This document shows positions 8,321 through 17,125 of a stretch of 64,000 nt of DNA, one piece after another; within the stretch, counting starts at the first letter, position 1, and each line of letters starts with the position of its first letter. The notes below the pieces were generated by a model. The model saw only the letters and a program-made list of their open reading frames with translations. It did not search any database and was not told where the DNA came from. This DNA comes from Actinomycetota bacterium (GTDB lineage Bacteria > Actinomycetota > Thermoleophilia > RBG-16-64-13). The position numbers and the translations under genes were made by a program. Location: positions 62,001 through 126,000 of the forward strand of contig JAHJSA010000013.1 of assembly GCA_018830645.1 (NCBI GenBank). The letters run 5' to 3'.

Positions 8321-8593
8321 TCATCCGGTCAGGTCGCTCTTGCGGATCATGAACTCCTCGCGGTCGATCTCGCCCCGCGCGTACCGCTCTTCGAGCACGG
8401 CAAGGGCCGCCGACTGTGGCGCGGCCTTGGGCGGATATTCCGCGCCTGGAGGCGGGCTGGCGACCCGAGGTTCGCCCGAGTCTCCCCGCCCTCGCGCCAC
8501 GAGCACGATGCCTACTACGATCAGAGCTAGGAAGACCAGGGTAAGCACGATGCCTACCCAACCGTACCCACCACCTCCGAAACCGGTCATCAT
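8321..8593 (-). CDS. SHOCT-domain membrane protein
   Basis: The 90-residue protein has a Gly-rich start, one membrane helix (IVLTLVFLALIVVGIVLVA), a Pro/Ala-rich linker and a C-terminal SHOCT motif (LEERYARGEIDREEFMIRK). SHOCT is a short oligomerisation module found at protein ends, often near export or metal-response genes. It is immediately upstream of the cytochrome c gene on the same strand (7-base gap) and would share the promoter region that contains the palindrome at 8785-8801. Two adjacent ATG codons (8593 and 8590) are possible starts. Confidence 0.8.
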   Translation of the reverse strand: MMTGFGGGGYGWVGIVLTLVFLALIVVGIVLVARGRGDSGEPRVASPPPGAEYPPKAAPQSAALAVLEERYARGEIDREEFMIRKSDLTG

Positions 8594-8784
8594 CGGTCAT
8601 CCCTCCCCGGATTGTGAGTACGCCGCATCCAACGCGGTCTGCCGCACCGTACCCCACCTGCGAGAATCGACACGTTGTCCACCCGCTGCGGTGCGAGGAG
8701 GAGGCGAGTCGCCCGCATGACCCAGGCGACTTGGCGAGCGGTGGGCGGAGTTCCTCTTGCGGTGATGCACGTCAGCGTTATAGT

Positions 8785-8801
8785 ATACCCCCTGGGGGTA
8801 T
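8785..8801. promoter_or_regulatory. Perfect CsoR-like palindrome
   Basis: ATACCCCCTGGGGGTAT is a perfect 17-bp palindrome between the divergent SHOCT/cytochrome c genes and the ABC exporter genes. The ATACCCC/GGGGTAT arrangement is like the known sites of CsoR/RcnR-family copper or nickel sensors. No such regulator gene lies in the window, so the binding protein is inferred. Confidence 0.55.
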
Positions 8802-8855
8802 GAGTATACGAATCCGGCGTGCGTTGGCTGATCTCTAGTGTGGGGGACGGGCTTC

Positions 8856-9569
8856 ATGGATGGGACGTCGACAGAAGAACGACTCGGGACCGCTGGGTTC
8901 GCGAACGACGCCCACGTCGCGGGCCCGCCGCTCCTCGCCGCCTGCGGCATCACCAAAGCCTACCACCGTGGACGTTGGCCGCGACGGGGCCAGAATCGTG
9001 TGCTCAAAGGGGTGCACATGGAACTGCGTCGCGGCGAGATCGTCGGCCTGGTGGGTGAGAACGGCTCGGGGAAGAGCACTTTGATGAAGATCCTCGTTGG
9101 GGCTCTTGACCGTGATGGAGGCTCCGTGGACCGGACCGGCCGAGTGGGCTTCTGCCCGCAGGATCCAGTCTTGTACGAACGACTTACCTGCAATGAGCAT
9201 TTCGAGTTGTTCGCCCGGGCCTACGGCATGTAGCCGGACCTACTAGAGCGATCACGAACGAAGATCTACGAGGCACTCGGCTTCGATTCGTGGGGAGACA
9301 CTCGTGTGGAGGAACTCTCCGGAGGCACGCGGGCCAAGCTCAGCCTGGTACTAGCCTTGCTCCCAGACCCGGACATCCTGCTGCTCGACGAACCATGCGC
9401 CGGCTTCGACTGGGATACGTATCAGCGGTTCTGGGAACTCACGGCCGAACGGCGGGCCGCAGGCCGTGGACTCCTCATCATCAGTCATTTCATCGCGGAC
9501 GAGGAGCGCTTCGACAGAGTGCTACACCTCGTTGGCGGCGTCATAGACAGCGGGGTGGTCAAGCCATGA
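8856..9569 (+). pseudogene. ABC exporter ATP-binding protein gene with an in-frame TAG
   Basis: The reading frame is continuous from the ATG at 8856 to TGA at 9567-9569 except for one TAG at 9231-9233. Before it lie Walker A (GENGSGKST) and the Q-loop (GFCPQDP); after it lie the signature (VEELSGGTRAKLS), Walker B (DILLLDEPCAGFD) and the switch His (IISHF). Homologous sequence resumes directly after the stop (PDLLERSRTKIYEALGF), so this is a point change, not a frameshift. Intact, the protein would have 237 residues. It overlaps the downstream permease gene by ATGA. Translation could restart at GTG 9306, but that product lacks Walker A. A sequencing error, a recent inactivation or readthrough all remain possible. 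Confidence 0.7.
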
Positions 9570-10762
9570 CCGGGTTGCTCACCGCCGACTACGTGCGTGA
9601 GTACGCACGGCGCCCGATCAGTCTCGTCCTCCTCGTATTGATCCCTATCATCTTCGTGATCATGGCCGGCGGAGCCCTCGCCGACGTCTATCTCGGTCTG
9701 GGTTCGGCCGTGGGCGCCCTGGTGCGTAGCGAAGTCAATGGCTCCCTGCTCATCGTCTTCATCTGGCTCTTCGACCTCTTCCTGGGCCCGGCCATGGGCT
9801 CAGGGGGAGACACGATGATCACCCGCGTGTTCCCCACACACTTCCCGACCCTGGTGATGCTGAACACGCCCTCGGGCTATGCCGGACCTCTGGGCGACGT
9901 GGGGATGGGACTGGCGTGGGTCGCCGGCTCCCTACTCGTGGCGACGATCCTTCTGGTGCGTAGCACTAGGCCTGCCGTCGAGAGGGAGGCACGGACACTG
10001 GGCGGGTGGCGCCGAACGGGGACGGCGCTCCGCTTTGGCTTCACCGAGTATCGACGGAACACAGCGTTGTGGGTACTGCTCGTGTTCCTCCCGGTGGCCT
10101 TCATCACCTTGAGCTTCTACGTGACACCGTCCACCCCGTCCCCCGTCGAAGTGACCAGCGGCGGCCGCGCCCAGCTGGTCATGCTGCCCATGGCCGAGAT
10201 ACACGGGGCCATCATGGTGCCCATCACCGCGGCCTTCCTGACGGGCCTGGCCGGGCTGTTCGTGGTTGTGGGCTCAGCCGAGGCGGACCGGCGCCTCGTT
10301 CTGGCGGGCTTCCGCACGCGTGAGGTGCTGACCGCACGCGTGGCGATCATCGCCGCCGCCGGCCTGCTCACCACCGGGGTGTCTCTGGCGGTGACGGCCT
10401 ACGACTTCACCCCCGCGGCCTGGCTGCCGTTCGCCGGCGCCAACCTCCTGGTGGCCCTCACCTACGGCATGATCGGGGTGTTGGTGGGGCCCCTGGTGGG
10501 TCGATTGGGTGGGCTCTACGTGATGTTCCTCATCCCCTTCTTGGATGTGGGCCTGGCGCAGAACGTCATGTTCTCCGCCGCCCCGCCCTCATGGGCGCGC
10601 TTTGCGCCCGGGTATGGCGCAGTGCGGGTGCTGGTGGATGGTGCCTTCACCGCCGACTTCGACGAGACCCGCAGCCTGCTGCCGGCCCTTGCCTGGCTCG
10701 CGGCCATCACCGCGGCGGCGCTGGTGGTCTTCCATCGCTTGGCCCGTCCAAGGGTGGGGTGA
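9566..10762 (+). CDS. ABC-2 type exporter permease
   Basis: The 398-residue protein has an N-terminal helix after a short cytoplasmic start (ISLVLLVLIPIIFVIMAGGAL), a large extracytoplasmic loop, and further helices in the C-terminal half, as in ABC-2 permeases. Between residues 165 and 180 a second unit begins (FTEYRRNTALWVLLVFLPVAFITL), so the protein may be an internal duplication of a half permease. Its ATG overlaps the stop of the damaged ATPase gene, so its function depends on whether that gene works. The CsoR-like site upstream of the pair suggests metal-responsive expression. The exported substrate is unknown. Confidence 0.75.
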   Translation: MTGLLTADYVREYARRPISLVLLVLIPIIFVIMAGGALADVYLGLGSAVGALVRSEVNGSLLIVFIWLFDLFLGPAMGSGGDTMITRVFPTHFPTLVMLNTPSGYAGPLGDVGMGLAWVAGSLLVATILLVRSTRPAVEREARTLGGWRRTGTALRFGFTEYRRNTALWVLLVFLPVAFITLSFYVTPSTPSPVEVTSGGRAQLVMLPMAEIHGAIMVPITAAFLTGLAGLFVVVGSAEADRRLVLAGFRTREVLTARVAIIAAAGLLTTGVSLAVTAYDFTPAAWLPFAGANLLVALTYGMIGVLVGPLVGRLGGLYVMFLIPFLDVGLAQNVMFSAAPPSWARFAPGYGAVRVLVDGAFTADFDETRSLLPALAWLAAITAAALVVFHRLARPRVG

Positions 10763-10871
10763 TCCAGCGGCCCGGTCGCACACGAGAGAACGGCTTCGGT
10801 GTCCGGCGCACGCTCCTGAGGGCGCCCGGTTCGAAAGACGTATGCCGGTCCTATACCGCGGGTGGCCGCTC

Positions 10872-11573
10872 CTAGTTCTTCGGCGTCACCGTGCTCATGT
10901 TCTCATCGACCACGTTCTCATCCTTGTAAGCTCTCGGTATCCACGCTTCCAAGTCGGCCGCTGGGACGAAGACGGTGTCTCCCCTGATCTCGGCGGTCAA
11001 CTCCTCTGGTGGGTAGTCGAAGCACCCGCCTCCGATGCCGAGCAAGGTGCTCAGCTCCCAGCGTGTGAAACAGACATCGCACACGAGGATGTTGCCCTCG
11101 AAGTGGAACAGGGTGGACCGGCAGGGCTCGCAGAAGGAGGTGGCGACGACAAGCTTTCCACTGGGCGCGATATAGGCCAGTACCGGGAGGATGTTCCCGC
11201 CGGCCGCCATCTGATAGCCCTCCGGCATGGGATTCGTGCGGTTGTAGACTGCTCCGACGATGTAGTCCTGCTTCAGGTCGGCGAGCGGGATACTCATCCC
11301 CTCGTCTGTCTGGGTGGCTGTGTCCAACGTCACCATATCCACCTGGTACGCCGGATAGCGCACGTCGGCCATCACGATCACGCCGCCGACTTGCCTGGAT
11401 ACCTGCCAGCGCTGGTAGCCGATGAAGCCGCCGAACGCAAGGACCGCAACCGCAATCCCGATGACCACGAGCTTCCGGACGGGGAAGCGGCCCGCGTCCT
11501 CGAAGCGCTGACGTTTGATCTCGAGGTTGTCCAGTACTCGTTCCTCTTCAGAAGCATCAGTGACGCTGGTCAC
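10872..11573 (-). CDS. DUF2318-like membrane protein with Cys-pair domain
   Basis: The GTG at 11573 overlaps the preceding stop (GTGA), giving 233 residues. After about 40 polar residues there is one membrane helix (LVVIGIAVAVLAFGGFIGY). The external domain carries ATSFCEPCRSTLF, then LVCDVCFTRWEL and GIGGGCFDYPPEEL, the C-x2-C / C-x2-C / GGC pattern of DUF2318 domains, which are thought to bind metal or an Fe-S cluster. The gene is the last of the cytochrome c maturation operon, so a role in metal or heme handling outside the membrane is plausible but not shown. Confidence 0.6.
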   Translation of the reverse strand: MTSVTDASEEERVLDNLEIKRQRFEDAGRFPVRKLVVIGIAVAVLAFGGFIGYQRWQVSRQVGGVIVMADVRYPAYQVDMVTLDTATQTDEGMSIPLADLKQDYIVGAVYNRTNPMPEGYQMAAGGNILPVLAYIAPSGKLVVATSFCEPCRSTLFHFEGNILVCDVCFTRWELSTLLGIGGGCFDYPPEELTAEIRGDTVFVPAADLEAWIPRAYKDENVVDENMSTVTPKN

Positions 11574-12058
11574 GCGACCACCGCCGCTCCGCACGTGGCA
11601 CAGAATCGGTGGGCGGGTGACACGAAGGCTCCGCATTCGCCGCATGGAGCTTCATGGCCGCCATCATCACTCGACTGCATGGCCTCGTCATCGTGTGCCC
11701 ATTCACGTATCAGAGCATGGGAACCGCTCTCGGACTCGATGCCTCGTCCGGCTCGGTCGGTTGCACCGGTGAGATCGTCCTCCCGGTACTCCTCGATGGC
11801 ATCGATCAACTCGAGGGCGTCCGTCCGGTAGCGGGCGTCCAGCTCGCGGAAATCCTCTTCGGACAACTTGCCGGTGCGAAAGTCGAACTCGAGCTCCTTG
11901 ATAGCCGAGAAGGTCGATTCCTTCCTGCGGTGTAGTTCGTCCAGGTCCTCCGACAGATCGAGATCCTCGTCCTCCTCGCGCGGCGGCGTGAGCAACGGGT
12001 AGGCGACGAAGGCGACTGCGAGTAGGGCGAGTATCACTTTTATGAACACTTCGGGCAC
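11570..12058 (-). CDS. CcmI-like membrane protein with zinc ribbon
   Basis: The 162-residue protein has one N-terminal membrane helix (VILALLAVAFVAYPLL), an acidic coil, and the segment STFSAIKELEFDFRTGKLSEEDF, which is typical of short CcmI-type cytochrome c biogenesis proteins. It ends in a zinc ribbon (CGECGAFVSPAHRFCATCG). In system II-like maturation operons such proteins help present apocytochrome c to the heme lyase. The neighbours CcmH and CcmF on the same strand support that role. Its stop overlaps the start of the DUF2318-like gene. Confidence 0.65.
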   Translation of the reverse strand: MPEVFIKVILALLAVAFVAYPLLTPPREEDEDLDLSEDLDELHRRKESTFSAIKELEFDFRTGKLSEEDFRELDARYRTDALELIDAIEEYREDDLTGATDRAGRGIESESGSHALIREWAHDDEAMQSSDDGGHEAPCGECGAFVSPAHRFCATCGAAVVA

Positions 12059-12117
12059 AGCGGCTCCTTATCACGACGAGATGCCCGCGCATGGGGTGGC
12101 GGGCCGGAACGGGTGGC

Positions 12118-12633
12118 TCAGTCGAACTTGCGCAGCTCGTCTTCCAGTCTTCGCAATCGAGAACTGTCGATCGCGAGTGCCGGAACCCCGTCACCGATGG
12201 CAGCCGGGTCGTCTTCAGACGGTCTGGCCCACAGACGGGCCAAGAAGTAGATCGCTACTCCTCCGACTACCATGACGACGAATGGGGTCACCCAGGCGGC
12301 GACGTTGAAGCCGCGCTTCGTGGGGGCCGACAAGGCCTGTTCCCCGTACTGGGACACGTAGTACTGCACGAGTTCTTCGGGGGTCTTTCCGTTTGCCAGT
12401 TGTTGGGCGATGAAGAGCTTCGCGGGTACGCCCCAGCCACACTCCTGGTGTGGACAGTTGGTCAGCACCGCCCCGCAACCGCATTGGCACATGATCGCGT
12501 CGGACACCGACGAGGTTGGAGGCACGGCAGCCGCGGGTGCGGCTGACAGCATGAGGGCCATCGCCGCGAGACCTAGTAGCAGCGCCGCCCGATCCAGCCG
12601 GGAGCGCCTGTGTCGACGTGCATCAGATCTCAT
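12118..12633 (-). CDS. ccmH: Cytochrome c biogenesis protein CcmH
   Basis: The 171-residue protein has an N-terminal signal anchor, then the redox motif region DAIMCQCGCGAVLTNC followed by CGWG, and a C-terminal membrane helix (VAAWVTPFVVMVVGGVAIYFLARL). The text GKTPEELVQYYVSQYGEQAL is typical of CcmH. It reduces the heme-binding cysteines of apocytochromes c outside the membrane. The CQCGC form, with more cysteines than the classical RCxxCQ, is common in anaerobic lineages. The start overlaps the end of the CcmF gene by 11 bases. Confidence 0.88.
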   Translation of the reverse strand: MRSDARRHRRSRLDRAALLLGLAAMALMLSAAPAAAVPPTSSVSDAIMCQCGCGAVLTNCPHQECGWGVPAKLFIAQQLANGKTPEELVQYYVSQYGEQALSAPTKRGFNVAAWVTPFVVMVVGGVAIYFLARLWARPSEDDPAAIGDGVPALAIDSSRLRRLEDELRKFD

Positions 12634-14626
12634 CGAGCCTCGCCTGCCTCTCGTACCGAGCGGCCAGCCGAAGGGAGTCTCGTCGGTCCGGCCAGATGGC
12701 TACGATGCCGCCGATCACCATCACTATGCCGCCGATCCACAGCCAGCTCACGAGTGGATTGATGTTGACTTCCATGTTCACTTGGCCCGTCTCGGGCGAG
12801 TAGTCCAAGAGCATCAGGTACACGTCTCTGCCAAGCGTGGATTGCCGATCGATACGGGTCCACGGCTGGTCCTTCTTGAAGTAGTACTCACGCACCGGGT
12901 ACGCGAGGCCGAGGTCGCGACCGTTCTCCTTCACGTTGAAGGTGGCACGGCCCACGCTCTTCTCGCTGGTGTTGTAGTTCTCCATCGACACGTACGTGAG
13001 CTCGTACGAGCCCACCGTCATCGATTGCCCTTCCGTGAGAGTCTGCGTCTGCTCCTGCTTGAAACCGTAGGAACCGGTCACACCGATGAGCAGCAATACC
13101 ACTCCCACGTGGACGATGTAGCCGCCGTATCGGCGCTTGTTCCTCCAGGTGAGGGAGCCGAGTGCCCTCACGATGTTCTCGCCGGCCATGTCTCGCCGTA
13201 CCAGAGCGCCGCGGCCGAATTCGAGGGCCACCGAGGCGACAACGAAGGCGGCGAGGCTAAAGCTGATGACAGCGTAGATGTGATCCCCGATCCCGAACGC
13301 GACAAGCGCGATCGCTGTGACCACTCCCACCGCCGCCGGGTACATGAAGTTCTTACGCAGGTTCGCGAACGTGGCTCGACGCCACGCGATGAGAGGGCAC
13401 ACTCCCGTGACGAACATGAGCACGAGACCGATGGGCGTCATCACCTGGTCGAAGAAGGGTGGGCCGACGGTCACCTTGTTTCCTGTGACCGCCTCACTGA
13501 TGATGGGGAACAGCACCCCCCAGAGTATGGTGAAGGCCATCCCCACGAGAATCAGGTTGTTCAACAAGAAGCTCGATTCTCGAGAGAGGAAGCTGTCGAG
13601 TTCGTTTCGTGACCTGAGAAGCTCGAGACGACTGAAGAGCAGGTTCAACGAGAGGATCAGTATCAGGCCCAGGAATCCTAGGAAGAATGGGCCCAGGCTA
13701 CTCTGTCCAAAGCTGTGGACGGAACTGATGATTCCGGAGCGCGTCAAGAACGTGCCGAAGATGGTCAACGCGAAGGTGAAGATGATCAGGACGATGTTCC
13801 ACACCTTGAGCATGTCCTTCTTCTCTTGGATCATGACGGAGTGCAGGAACGCTGTACCCGTCAGCCATGGTAGGAATGATGCGTTCTCCACTGGATCCCA
13901 TGCCCAATAGCCTCCCCATCCCAGTGTGACGTATGCCCACCACGCCCCCACGATGTTCCCTATGGTGAGGAAGATCCAGGCGACGATGGTCCAGCGCCGG
14001 GTGGTCCGGATCCACTGGTCGCCGAGTCGTTTGGTGATGAGGGCCCCCATGGCGAACGCGAAAGGTATGCTGAATCCCACGTAGCCGAGGTATGTCGTGA
14101 CAGGATGAAAGACCATCCCCGGGTTCTCGAGCATGGGATTCAGCCCCGCGCCATTTGCGGGTGGCGCGCCGGGGATCATCGCGAACGGGTTGGACCCGTG
14201 CGAGGTCGTGAGGATCAGGGAGAAGAAGAGACTCACGGTCATCAGCACTGAGGTGACATAGGGGAGGATCTCGCGGTTCTTGCGCCGGTTCTGGTACACG
14301 ACGATCGCCGTGTAGATTCCCAGGAGTGCCACCCACAGAAGCATCGAGCCCGCGTTGCCGGCCCAGAAGGCGGAGATGGTGTAGAACCACGTGAGTTCCA
14401 GAGACGTGTAGCTGGCGACGTACTCGTTCCCGAAGTCACGGGTCAATAGCGCGTAGAGGAGCGCCACGCTCGCTATGACCGTCGCCGCGGCGAACGCGTA
14501 GCACGCGTTCTCCGCGCTCCTCGCCCACTCCTTCTGTCCGGTCCTGGCGGCCACGACGGGAGCCACCACCCCGTAGGCGGAGATCAGGACCGCGAGCAGG
14601 AGTGCGGTGTAGCCGACTTGATTCAT
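12623..14626 (-). CDS. ccmF: Cytochrome c heme lyase CcmF
   Basis: This 667-residue multi-spanning protein has the tryptophan-rich heme-binding WWD motif (WGGYWAWDPVENASFLPW) and conserved His residues around it, such as LTGTAFLHSV. The length and the C-terminal external domain ending with a further helix match CcmF/NrfE. It attaches heme to the CxxCH motif of apocytochromes with CcmH. No CcmA, B, C, D or E genes are in the window, so heme delivery must be encoded elsewhere. Substrates include the monoheme cytochrome at 7813-8313. Confidence 0.92.
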   Translation of the reverse strand: MNQVGYTALLLAVLISAYGVVAPVVAARTGQKEWARSAENACYAFAAATVIASVALLYALLTRDFGNEYVASYTSLELTWFYTISAFWAGNAGSMLLWVALLGIYTAIVVYQNRRKNREILPYVTSVLMTVSLFFSLILTTSHGSNPFAMIPGAPPANGAGLNPMLENPGMVFHPVTTYLGYVGFSIPFAFAMGALITKRLGDQWIRTTRRWTIVAWIFLTIGNIVGAWWAYVTLGWGGYWAWDPVENASFLPWLTGTAFLHSVMIQEKKDMLKVWNIVLIIFTFALTIFGTFLTRSGIISSVHSFGQSSLGPFFLGFLGLILILSLNLLFSRLELLRSRNELDSFLSRESSFLLNNLILVGMAFTILWGVLFPIISEAVTGNKVTVGPPFFDQVMTPIGLVLMFVTGVCPLIAWRRATFANLRKNFMYPAAVGVVTAIALVAFGIGDHIYAVISFSLAAFVVASVALEFGRGALVRRDMAGENIVRALGSLTWRNKRRYGGYIVHVGVVLLLIGVTGSYGFKQEQTQTLTEGQSMTVGSYELTYVSMENYNTSEKSVGRATFNVKENGRDLGLAYPVREYYFKKDQPWTRIDRQSTLGRDVYLMLLDYSPETGQVNMEVNINPLVSWLWIGGIVMVIGGIVAIWPDRRDSLRLAARYERQARLDEI

Positions 14627-14703
14627 CTGTGGTTATCCTCCGTACTTGTCTTCGGGCGTGTTGGTTGCCGTGGGGGAGCGACGCTTTGTGACGGCCCGCT
14701 CTC

Positions 14704-15369
14704 TCAGCCCGCAGCCGCCGCCGAGCGGGCGTTCCCAAGCAGTTCCGCAACGACTGCCTCGGCAACCGCCGGATCGACCGCGATCCAGTACAGGTCGCTG
14801 CCGACAAGGAAGTAGTAGTGCTTCTGTCCCATTCCGTCGAGCGCATACCCTTCCACATCGTCCCAGCGCATCGGGCGTAGGCCCTCGAACGGTGAGTTGC
14901 CCTCAGAGATTCGATCGGTCATCCGCTCGAACAGGGTACGGGCGTCTTCCGCGCGGGCTGCACGACTGATCCAGAGAGTCGCGTCGGCCATGCCGGACCC
15001 ACTCACGGAGCCGTATGTGGCCGTCCACGCGGCCTCGAGGCCGGCACCGAGGCTCTTGCCGTGCAGCTGCTCCACCTGAGCTCGAGCCTCGTCCCCCTTT
15101 GCCAGGTCCGCGAGAGGCAGGCCGCCCAGCGTGGGCGGCACCATCTCATCGTTCGAAATAGTCCTCGCGGAAGCTCCGCCCTCGGAACCCGCTGCGGCAG
15201 TGGAGCCCAGGCTTTCGGAGGGCGAGCCAGGGGCGCCCTCCGACATGACCATGCCTTCCATGGGGACACCCTCAGCGTGCGGATTCAGCACATTCCCATA
15301 GAAGGACCACGCACCCGCGAGGACTAGGACGAGCGCGAACGCCCCGCTCATCACATGCCGTGGCCTCAC
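14704..15369 (-). CDS. Membrane-anchored protein of unknown function, Met/His-rich stalk
   Basis: The likely start is GTG 15369 or ATG 15351, giving about 221 residues; an earlier ATG at 15489 would overlap the preceding gene by 90 bases. One membrane helix (GAFALVLVLAGAWSFYG) is followed by a short Met/His segment (NPHAEGVPMEGMVMSEG) that could bind copper, a Ser/Ala-rich linker, and a C-terminal domain of about 120 residues ending in VAELLGNARSAAAAG. The family is not recognised. Its place between CcmF and the exported unknown protein suggests a role in cytochrome or metal handling. Confidence 0.55.
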   Translation of the reverse strand: MRPRHVMSGAFALVLVLAGAWSFYGNVLNPHAEGVPMEGMVMSEGAPGSPSESLGSTAAAGSEGGASARTISNDEMVPPTLGGLPLADLAKGDEARAQVEQLHGKSLGAGLEAAWTATYGSVSGSGMADATLWISRAARAEDARTLFERMTDRISEGNSPFEGLRPMRWDDVEGYALDGMGQKHYYFLVGSDLYWIAVDPAVAEAVVAELLGNARSAAAAG

Positions 15370-15397
15370 GACCGCGTCCCGATCCCCTGGCTCATGT

Positions 15398-16456
15398 TCA
15401 GCTCTGTTCCTCTCCGCACTCAGGGCAGAATCTATCGACGCGGCGGATTCCAGAGCCACACGAGGTGCAGAACTTCGTGTCGGAGACATTCCCGCGGGAG
15501 CCCTTGCCGGACTTCCCGCCGCTGCGCGCGCGCTCGGTCCCCGATGCCCGCTCCGCGTTCAGTTTCGGTCGGGCACTCTGGGGGCGAGCCGAGCTTCTGG
15601 CGGCACCGCCACGCCGACCGGAGGAGGCCGGAGCGGGACGCATCACCTTGTAGCCGCCGATCACCAGCGTGCCGAAGGCAAGCGTGGCCAGCACCGCGAA
15701 CAGCGCAGTGTTGGTGCTGCTGGAGCCGCCTGTGGTGGGGGCACCGGATGGCGCTGCACCGTTGTCCTTGGGTTTGACGGACGGGTTGACGTCGGGCTTG
15801 GAGTACGAGACCTTCACCGAGAGAGGCTCATTCATGGGGAGATCCGCGTAATCCTGCAAGTGATAGGCAAGCCCTTCAGAATCCTTGCTGGTTTTGGGGA
15901 GAGGCGGGTCGACTGTGAAACCGGACGAGCGCAGTGGCTCCTGCACTTCGATCGTCGTGTTGGCCACGGAGAACCCCGGGCGATACTGGAAGTCGAACGC
16001 GCGCTCAGGCGTGCCCGCCGAGAAGGCGTCGTAGTAGTACTCGAGGAAGATCGTCTTCTGGGCCTCGACCTCGTAGGTCAGAGCCTGGTAGTCGCCCATG
16101 TCGGCCAGTTGGTATGGCTTGCACGAGTGGCCGCCGCCGGAGTCGACTTCACACGCCATGCCGATCTCGGCGCCTTTGGGTATGTTGAAGGTCACGTCCG
16201 CAGGTAGTTGCACGTTCGGGTCGAGCTCGGCTTGGTTGATGACGAGCACTCGGGGGTCGTCGTATTCGGGCCACACCGAGACCTTCATCTGTGTCGCTGA
16301 GAGCTCGGCGGCCCAGGCTTGGGTGGTGAAGGCGGTCAGCATCAGCATCGACGCCGCGAGAGCCGCGATGCCGTAGAGGAGCAGTCGTGCAAGATCCCGG
16401 CCGACCTCCGCCACGGCCGCCCCCCGGTGACGATTCCTCAGTACTTGCGTGTGCAT
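15398..16456 (-). CDS. Exported membrane protein with C-terminal zinc ribbon, unknown function
   Basis: The 352-residue protein has a signal sequence ending TTQAWAAE, an external domain of about 180 residues that looks beta-rich, a Ser/Thr/Gly linker, one membrane helix (ALFAVLATLAFGTLVIGGY), a basic cytoplasmic stretch and a C-terminal zinc ribbon (CTSCGSGIRRVDRFCPECG). The external domain has two Cys (ACEVDSGGGHSC) that may form a disulfide. It is the first gene of the minus-strand cytochrome c maturation group. The TACTAC-N5-GTAGTA dyad at 16599-16615 lies upstream, so its expression may respond to the same signal as the YHS gene. Confidence 0.6.
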   Translation of the reverse strand: MHTQVLRNRHRGAAVAEVGRDLARLLLYGIAALAASMLMLTAFTTQAWAAELSATQMKVSVWPEYDDPRVLVINQAELDPNVQLPADVTFNIPKGAEIGMACEVDSGGGHSCKPYQLADMGDYQALTYEVEAQKTIFLEYYYDAFSAGTPERAFDFQYRPGFSVANTTIEVQEPLRSSGFTVDPPLPKTSKDSEGLAYHLQDYADLPMNEPLSVKVSYSKPDVNPSVKPKDNGAAPSGAPTTGGSSSTNTALFAVLATLAFGTLVIGGYKVMRPAPASSGRRGGAARSSARPQSARPKLNAERASGTERARSGGKSGKGSRGNVSDTKFCTSCGSGIRRVDRFCPECGEEQS

Positions 16457-16598
16457 GCAACTCCCCTTCTGGTATGGGAATCCGGCACCCGGCCCGCAGG
16501 GTCTGCGTGTACAGACAAGACCGCCTCGGCGCCTCGTACTAGCGCCACAGAGGTCGCGACCTCGCTTGTGAAGATCCGGGCATGACTCGTTGTGAACC

Positions 16599-16615
16599 TA
16601 CTACTCCGTGTAGTA
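16599..16615. promoter_or_regulatory. TACTAC-N5-GTAGTA dyad, copy 1
   Basis: TACTACTCCGTGTAGTA lies within a longer inverted repeat (16597-16617) about 140 bases upstream of the minus-strand gene that ends at 15398. The same arrangement occurs at 22137-22153. BlaI/CopY-family repressors bind dyads of this general shape; that assignment is inferred. Confidence 0.5.
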
Positions 16616-16750
16616 GGAAGCAACGCATCGTGCTGCTCTTTACGTTCTCTTTACACCCGATGGCGATCGGGCGCGCGTGGGGAGGTGGCATGATGGTGAA
16701 TCAAGCTACGGCCTGGGTGAGTCGGGCGACGGCCGCGAAGGGATCGGAGC

Positions 16751-17125
16751 TTACTCGACGATCAGACGTCCGCGGAACATCCCCATCTGGCACTGGAAGC
16801 CGAACTCGCCCACCTTCTCGGGCGTGAACTCGATGGGCACCACTGTGCCCTCAGGGAGTCGTGCAGAGCGGTCGAAATCAGGGAAGAGCACCATCTCGCT
16901 GCACGAGGCGGACTCCTGGCGATTGAAGTTCAAGCGGACCGGTCGCCCGCGCTTCACCACGATCGTATCCGGCGTGTAGCCGCCCTTCACCACCACTGTG
17001 AGCTCCTGCACTCCGTCCACGCTCGCCGCCTTCACCCCGCCTGAGGAGCTCAGCCAGAAGTACCACACCACGAGGGCCCCCAGCCCCAACCCACCTGCGA
17101 TCACCACGATATCCAGGAGACTCAT
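16751..17125 (-). CDS. Membrane-anchored cupredoxin
   Basis: The 124-residue protein has one N-terminal membrane helix ([22 protein letters not shown]) and a cupredoxin domain. Candidate copper ligands are the Cys and Met in [11 protein letters not shown] and the Cys and Met in [12 protein letters not shown]. Cupredoxins with this FxCxMGM ending often sit next to copper ATPases and are thought to pass copper to or from them. The ATG at 17125 overlaps the CopA stop, so the two are translated from one message. Confidence 0.8.
   Translation of the reverse strand: MSLLDIVVIAGGLGLGALVVWYFWLSSSGGVKAASVDGVQELTVVVKGGYTPDTIVVKRGRPVRLNFNRQESASCSEMVLFPDFDRSARLPEGTVVPIEFTPEKVGEFGFQCQMGMFRGRLIVE

Noticed and set aside
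9231-9233. TAG read as pyrrolysine
   Set aside because: An ABC ATPase has no need for pyrrolysine, the residue lies in a variable loop, and no pyl genes are seen. Damage or error is simpler.
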